Made by a program: the position numbers and the translations under genes
Shown here: one piece after another, positions 60,506 to 64,000 of the stretch
Layout of the letters: each line of letters starts with the position of its first letter
Position numbering within the stretch: the stretch's first letter is position 1
NCBI RefSeq assembly: GCF_041154745.1
Contig: NZ_AP031573.1
Location: 1,860,001 to 1,924,000, forward strand
Source of the DNA: Flavobacterium sp. CFS9
GTDB lineage: Bacteria; Bacteroidota; Bacteroidia; Flavobacteriales; Flavobacteriaceae
DNA: 64,000 nucleotides
Direction: 5' to 3'
Notes under the pieces: model-generated
Seen by the model: the letters and a program-made list of their open reading frames with translations, nothing else
The model's database searches: none
Told to the model about the DNA's origin: nothing

Positions 60506-63124
60506 TTGAAAAAGAATACTCTTAAATATAGTTTTTTTATTGTTTTTTTATTCTTTTTGATAGCCTGTTCTACCAAGAAAAATAACTTTTTGGCCAGAAA
60601 TTCCCATGCGCTAAGTACAAAATACAACATTCTGTACAATGGTGGAATCGGTCTTGACAAAGGATTAAAGGCTGTTCATGCTAATAATCAGGATAACTTT
60701 TGGAAAATGCTTCCGATTGAGAAGATGCAATTCGATGAAAATTTCTCTCAAGGGGATAAACCCAAAAATGCTGATTTTGAAAAGGCTGAGACCAAGGCCA
60801 CGAAAGCCATTCAAAAACACTCCATGAATATCGGAGGAAGAGAGCGAAATTCACAAATAGATGAAGCCTATTTAATGCTTGGAAAAGCCAGATATTATGA
60901 TCAGAGGTTTATTCCGGCTTTGGAGGCATTCAATTATATTTTGTACAAATACCCGAACAGTAGTAATATTTATACGGCGAAAATATGGCGTGAGAAAACC
61001 AATATGCGCTTAGGCAATGATGCTATTGCGGTAAAAAATATCAATCTGCTCTTAAAAAATACAGATCTGAACAAGCAGACTTTTTCGGATGCGAATGCTT
61101 TATTGGCAGAAGCCTATTTAAATTTGGAAAAAAAGGACAGTGCAGTTGCCAAACTTAAAATTGCCGAGCAGTTTACCAGAATAAATGAAGACCGCGCACG
61201 TTACCGTTTTATCTTAGGCCAGATGTATCAGGAAGCCGGAATCAGAGACACCGCCTTCTATTACTATGACGGTGTAATTGACATGAACAGAAAAGCGGAT
61301 CGAAAATACATGATGCATGCCTACGCAAAAAAGGCGCAGATGTTTGATTATAAAAATGGAGATCAGGATTTGTTTATAGAAATGTACAATAAGTTAGTGG
61401 CAGATCGTGAAAACAGACCTTATCTGGATGTTTTATTTTATGAGATGGGAGTTTTCTTTGACAAAAATGATGAGCAGCAGGATGCTTTGGTTTTCTACAA
61501 CAAGTCATTGGGAAGAAAATCAAAAGACTCTTACTTAGTAGCGTCGACTTATAGAAATATTGGGGACATGTATTTTAAGAATACCAACTATACTATAGCG
61601 GCCAAATATTACGACAGTACGTTAGTAAAATTAGATCCTAAATCAAGAGAATTTGCTTTTATTGAAAAAAACAGAAAAAATCTGGACAATGTTATTAAGT
61701 ACGAAGCAATTGCAAAACGTAACGACAGTATCATAAAAGTATACGGATTGTCCCCGGCCGATAGAAAAAGCTATTTTAACGATTATATCGCGGTACTAAA
61801 AGAAAAAGATGAGGCAAAACGAATCTTAGAAGAAAAAGAAAAGGAAAAACTGGCCAACATCGATCGTAATACAAATGCTAACGGAGGACCAACAGCGGTT
61901 AACCCTCAGGCAGTTGGAACGCCTAATCCGGGAATTGGAGCATTTAATCCGCCATCAGGAAACGAAACGGCGAGTACAAGTACCAGTACTTTTTATTTTT
62001 ACAATCCTACTACAGTTGCTTACGGAAAATTACAGTTTAAGAAATTATGGGGTAATCGGGTTTTAGAAGGCAACTGGAGATTAGCCGCTGTAAAATCAGC
62101 CAATAATGCCGCATTGAATGATACTTTAAATAAAGATGCTGCAAATACGCTCAAAGATTCTATTGTTATTGAAAAATATACTACAGATTTCTACGAAAAA
62201 CAACTTCCTCAAACACAAGCAGCAATTGATAGTATTGGTGTAGAACGTAATTTTGCGTACTACCAGTTAGGGCTTATTTACAAAGAAAAATTTAAGGAAT
62301 ACAATCTGGCGAGCGACAAACTGGAGCAGTTATTAAAAAATAAGCCAGAAGAAAAATTGGTTTTGCCGGCGATGTATAACTTGTATAAAATATATCAAAT
62401 TACAAATCCTGCCCGTGCCGAAAGAATAAAATCAGATATAACAAACAATTATCCAACTTCAAGATACGCTCAAATTTTAAACAATACCAATGCGGGCGAT
62501 TTAGCATCACCGGATAAGGAGTACCAAAAATGGTACAAATTGTTTCAGGAAGAGCAGTTTGATACCGTTTTAGATAATATTGACAATCTGATCAATCAAT
62601 ATTCAGGAGATGAAATTGTTTCTAAGTATGAATTGTTAAAGGCCAATACTTTAGGAAAAGTAAATGGTCTGGCCGCCTACAAAAAAGGCTTAGAAACAGT
62701 TGCCGATAATTATCCGAACAGTGATGAAGGGAAAAATGCGCGTGAGATTTTAGAAAAGCAAATACCGGCTCTAGAAAAACTTGATTTTACGTCAGTTGAC
62801 AGTAAAAACTGGAAAATTATATATGTAGTGGCTAATAACGACACTAAAACCCGTAAGAAGATTGAAGAAGCGATCAGAGTCTTTTTGTTAGTAGAGAACT
62901 ATGAGAGATTGACAACTTCTTTTGATAAATACAATAGAACCGAAAGCTTTGTGGTGATTCACGGTTTAAAATCAGAGGCATACGCCAGAGATATATCAGG
63001 AGTTTTCAGAGATGATAAAAAGTATAAAATATCAGATCCTGCAATTATCATATCGAGTGATAATTACAAGCTGGTTCAAATTAAGAAAAATCTCGAAACA
63101 TACGTAGCCCCCAAAACACCATAA
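60506..63124 (+). CDS. sprE: SprE/PorW-like TPR lipoprotein for gliding and type IX secretion
   Basis: The 872-residue protein has a lipoprotein signal ending in LIACS (Cys21) and long TPR-like helical repeats (about 95-430: AYLMLGKARYYDQRFIPALEAF). A Gly/Asn/Thr-rich linker (about 455-500) and a second TPR-like half (about 570-770) follow, then a C-terminal domain with VVANNDTKTRKKIEEAI. The size (about 870) and layout match SprE of Flavobacterium johnsoniae, which works in the type IX secretion system and gliding. The start is TTG at 60506. It is followed by bactofilin and atpZ at 2 bp and overlap spacing. Confidence 0.85.
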   Translation: MKKNTLKYSFFIVFLFFLIACSTKKNNFLARNSHALSTKYNILYNGGIGLDKGLKAVHANNQDNFWKMLPIEKMQFDENFSQGDKPKNADFEKAETKATKAIQKHSMNIGGRERNSQIDEAYLMLGKARYYDQRFIPALEAFNYILYKYPNSSNIYTAKIWREKTNMRLGNDAIAVKNINLLLKNTDLNKQTFSDANALLAEAYLNLEKKDSAVAKLKIAEQFTRINEDRARYRFILGQMYQEAGIRDTAFYYYDGVIDMNRKADRKYMMHAYAKKAQMFDYKNGDQDLFIEMYNKLVADRENRPYLDVLFYEMGVFFDKNDEQQDALVFYNKSLGRKSKDSYLVASTYRNIGDMYFKNTNYTIAAKYYDSTLVKLDPKSREFAFIEKNRKNLDNVIKYEAIAKRNDSIIKVYGLSPADRKSYFNDYIAVLKEKDEAKRILEEKEKEKLANIDRNTNANGGPTAVNPQAVGTPNPGIGAFNPPSGNETASTSTSTFYFYNPTTVAYGKLQFKKLWGNRVLEGNWRLAAVKSANNAALNDTLNKDAANTLKDSIVIEKYTTDFYEKQLPQTQAAIDSIGVERNFAYYQLGLIYKEKFKEYNLASDKLEQLLKNKPEEKLVLPAMYNLYKIYQITNPARAERIKSDITNNYPTSRYAQILNNTNAGDLASPDKEYQKWYKLFQEEQFDTVLDNIDNLINQYSGDEIVSKYELLKANTLGKVNGLAAYKKGLETVADNYPNSDEGKNAREILEKQIPALEKLDFTSVDSKNWKIIYVVANNDTKTRKKIEEAIRVFLLVENYERLTTSFDKYNRTESFVVIHGLKSEAYARDISGVFRDDKKYKISDPAIIISSDNYKLVQIKKNLETYVAPKTP

Positions 63125-63126
63125 TC

Positions 63127-63555
63127 ATGTTTGATAAAGTAAAAAAAAACGGAACAGAACTTTTAGGAAAAACAAATAGAATAGTTGAAGGAACCTCTAT
63201 TGTAGGAGACATCGTTGCTAAAGACGATTTTAGACTGGACGGAGAATTGATAGGAAATTTTACTTCACAAGGTAAATTGGTTATTGGAGCCTCCGGCGTT
63301 GTTAAAGGTGAAATTGTTTGTAATAATGCCGATATTGAAGGAGTATTTCAGGGAAAAATTAAAGTTTTAGAAGTCCTTAATATAAAAGCATCGGCACAGA
63401 TTCATGGAGAAGTTGCCATAGGAAAACTGTCTATAGAACCAGGTGCAAATTTTACCGCTACCTGTACCATGTTAACTCATACTAAAGATGTAACCCTAAA
63501 AGATGGAAAAGGAACCGAACAAAAACAAAAGGAACAAGTGGCTTCCGCTCATTAA
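63127..63555 (+). CDS. Bactofilin family cytoskeletal protein
   Basis: The 142-residue protein has the bactofilin β-helix core (about 20-115: GTSIVGDIVAKDDFRLDGELIGN, with G/N turns every ~18 residues) and a short unstructured tail rich in K and Q. Bactofilins self-assemble into membrane-linked filaments for cell shape or polarity. It starts 2 bp after sprE and its 3' end overlaps atpZ by 53 bp, showing tight co-transcription. Confidence 0.9.
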   Translation: MFDKVKKNGTELLGKTNRIVEGTSIVGDIVAKDDFRLDGELIGNFTSQGKLVIGASGVVKGEIVCNNADIEGVFQGKIKVLEVLNIKASAQIHGEVAIGKLSIEPGANFTATCTMLTHTKDVTLKDGKGTEQKQKEQVASAH

Positions 63556-63730
63556 TATTCCCGTCCAAATGGGGATTATTATTTTTTTATTCTCCTATTT
63601 TGGTACCTGGCTGGATGAAAATCACCCCAGTCCAAAATTAGATTACAACACCATTTTTGTCATGATTGGAGTTGGACTGGCTTTGTATAATGTAATTCGT
63701 CAGGTTAACGAAATCAATAAAACAAAGTAA
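63503..63730 (+). CDS. atpZ: AtpZ/AtpI family ATP synthase accessory protein
   Basis: The 75-residue protein has two membrane segments (about 17-33: INIPVQMGIIIFLFSYF; and 48-65: TIFVMIGVGLALYNVIRQ). It has the F1F0-ATPase gene1 pattern, including the Gly-x-x-Leu-D-E-N loop. It usually precedes atpB and is thought to help Mg2+ uptake or c-ring assembly. It overlaps bactofilin by 53 bp if the ATG at 63503 is right; a later in-frame start would shorten the overlap. Confidence 0.82.
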   Translation: MEKEPNKNKRNKWLPLINIPVQMGIIIFLFSYFGTWLDENHPSPKLDYNTIFVMIGVGLALYNVIRQVNEINKTK

Positions 63731-63786
63731 ATCATCTTTTAAACAGCTTGAAATAAATATTGCATCTTTGCAAAAAAATATTTCAA

Positions 63787-64000
63787 ATGCTTTTAAAAAA
63801 TTACAAACCCATTTTATATTTATTCTTTTTTGCTTTGGCGGCTTATGTCTTGCACAAAGCACTTTTTTCAGTTTTAGAAATTAATGCCGAAAACTTTTAT
63901 TACAGTACAGCCTTTTTGTATTTGATTTTTTTCGGACTGTCGGCATTTTTATACCTTATATTAGTAGTAGTAAAAAAGAAGAATTTTGAAATTGTCGGAA
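63787..64000 (+). CDS. DUF6168 family membrane protein, 3' end outside window
   Basis: The reading frame from the ATG at 63787 is open to the right edge (71 codons). It starts MLLKNYKPILYLFFFALAA and has two hydrophobic segments. From memory the flavobacterial DUF6168 gene lies between atpZ and atpB, so the ATP synthase F0 operon is expected to the right. Function is unknown. A TGCATCTTTG just upstream gives TGCATCTTTG-type -7 similarity. Confidence 0.7.
   Translation, partial: MLLKNYKPILYLFFFALAAYVLHKALFSVLEINAENFYYSTAFLYLIFFGLSAFLYLILVVVKKKNFEIVG

Overview
The window looks like a Flavobacterium chromosome (Bacteroidota, Flavobacteriaceae). The DNA is AT-rich, many genes carry the Bacteroidota -7 promoter element TAnnTTTG about 20-30 bp before the start codon, and several families are typical of or restricted to this group: DUF4175, DUF6327, DUF6341, DUF6427, DUF5687, DUF6909 and DUF6168 proteins, a GlnRS with a C-terminal extension, a T9SS C-terminal sorting domain, and a SprE/PorW-type gliding/T9SS lipoprotein. 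All calls come from reading the sequence; no database search was run.

Layout. 1-23 kb is mostly minus-strand housekeeping: a PIF1/RecD-like helicase cut by the left edge, a Skp/OmpH-like lipoprotein, a methyltransferase, mnmG, ybeY, a large DUF4175 protein, gltX (+), a Band-7 protein (+), a small YtxH/holin-like/DUF6327 operon, glnS, folB (+), tRNA-Cys (+), a LysE exporter, a DUF2807 protein and rnr. Between mnmG and ybeY six CACGTG-centred palindromes match the ParB-binding site parS, and a seventh lies beyond mnmG. A gene-free 0.8 kb AT-rich stretch at 23.4-24.2 kb carries a cluster of TTAT(C/T)AACA boxes. It coincides with a switch of prevailing gene orientation from minus to plus. With parS about 17 kb away, this is the best candidate for the chromosomal replication origin.

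24-33 kb, mostly plus: rpiB, a DUF4143-type ATPase, tex, tatA (-), a membrane protein that looks like the N-terminal half of an M23 peptidase, a GH3-family enzyme and a DUF6909 protein. 33-51 kb is a more AT-rich surface-polysaccharide locus: a Wzz-like protein, a lipoprotein, a Wzx flippase, five glycosyltransferases, two Wzy/WaaL-like proteins, UDP-glucuronate decarboxylase, WecB and a CapK-like adenylating enzyme. Within it sit three secreted-protein genes, one a metzincin protease with a T9SS sorting domain, and an ORF6N-domain gene.

51-64 kb returns to core genes: purD, upp, DUF6427, DUF4254 with a glycosyltransferase 9, a ferredoxin-reductase-like protein, a DUF5687/ABC exporter pair, then sprE, bactofilin, atpZ and a DUF6168 gene, which leads toward an expected ATP synthase operon outside the window.

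Non-coding structure is rich: three tandem copies of the tRNA-Cys 3' end plus its terminator, three decayed ~0.34 kb repeats upstream of glnS, a duplicated 180 bp block near the methyltransferase, two mobile-type palindromic repeats, and several short-period repeats just upstream of genes.
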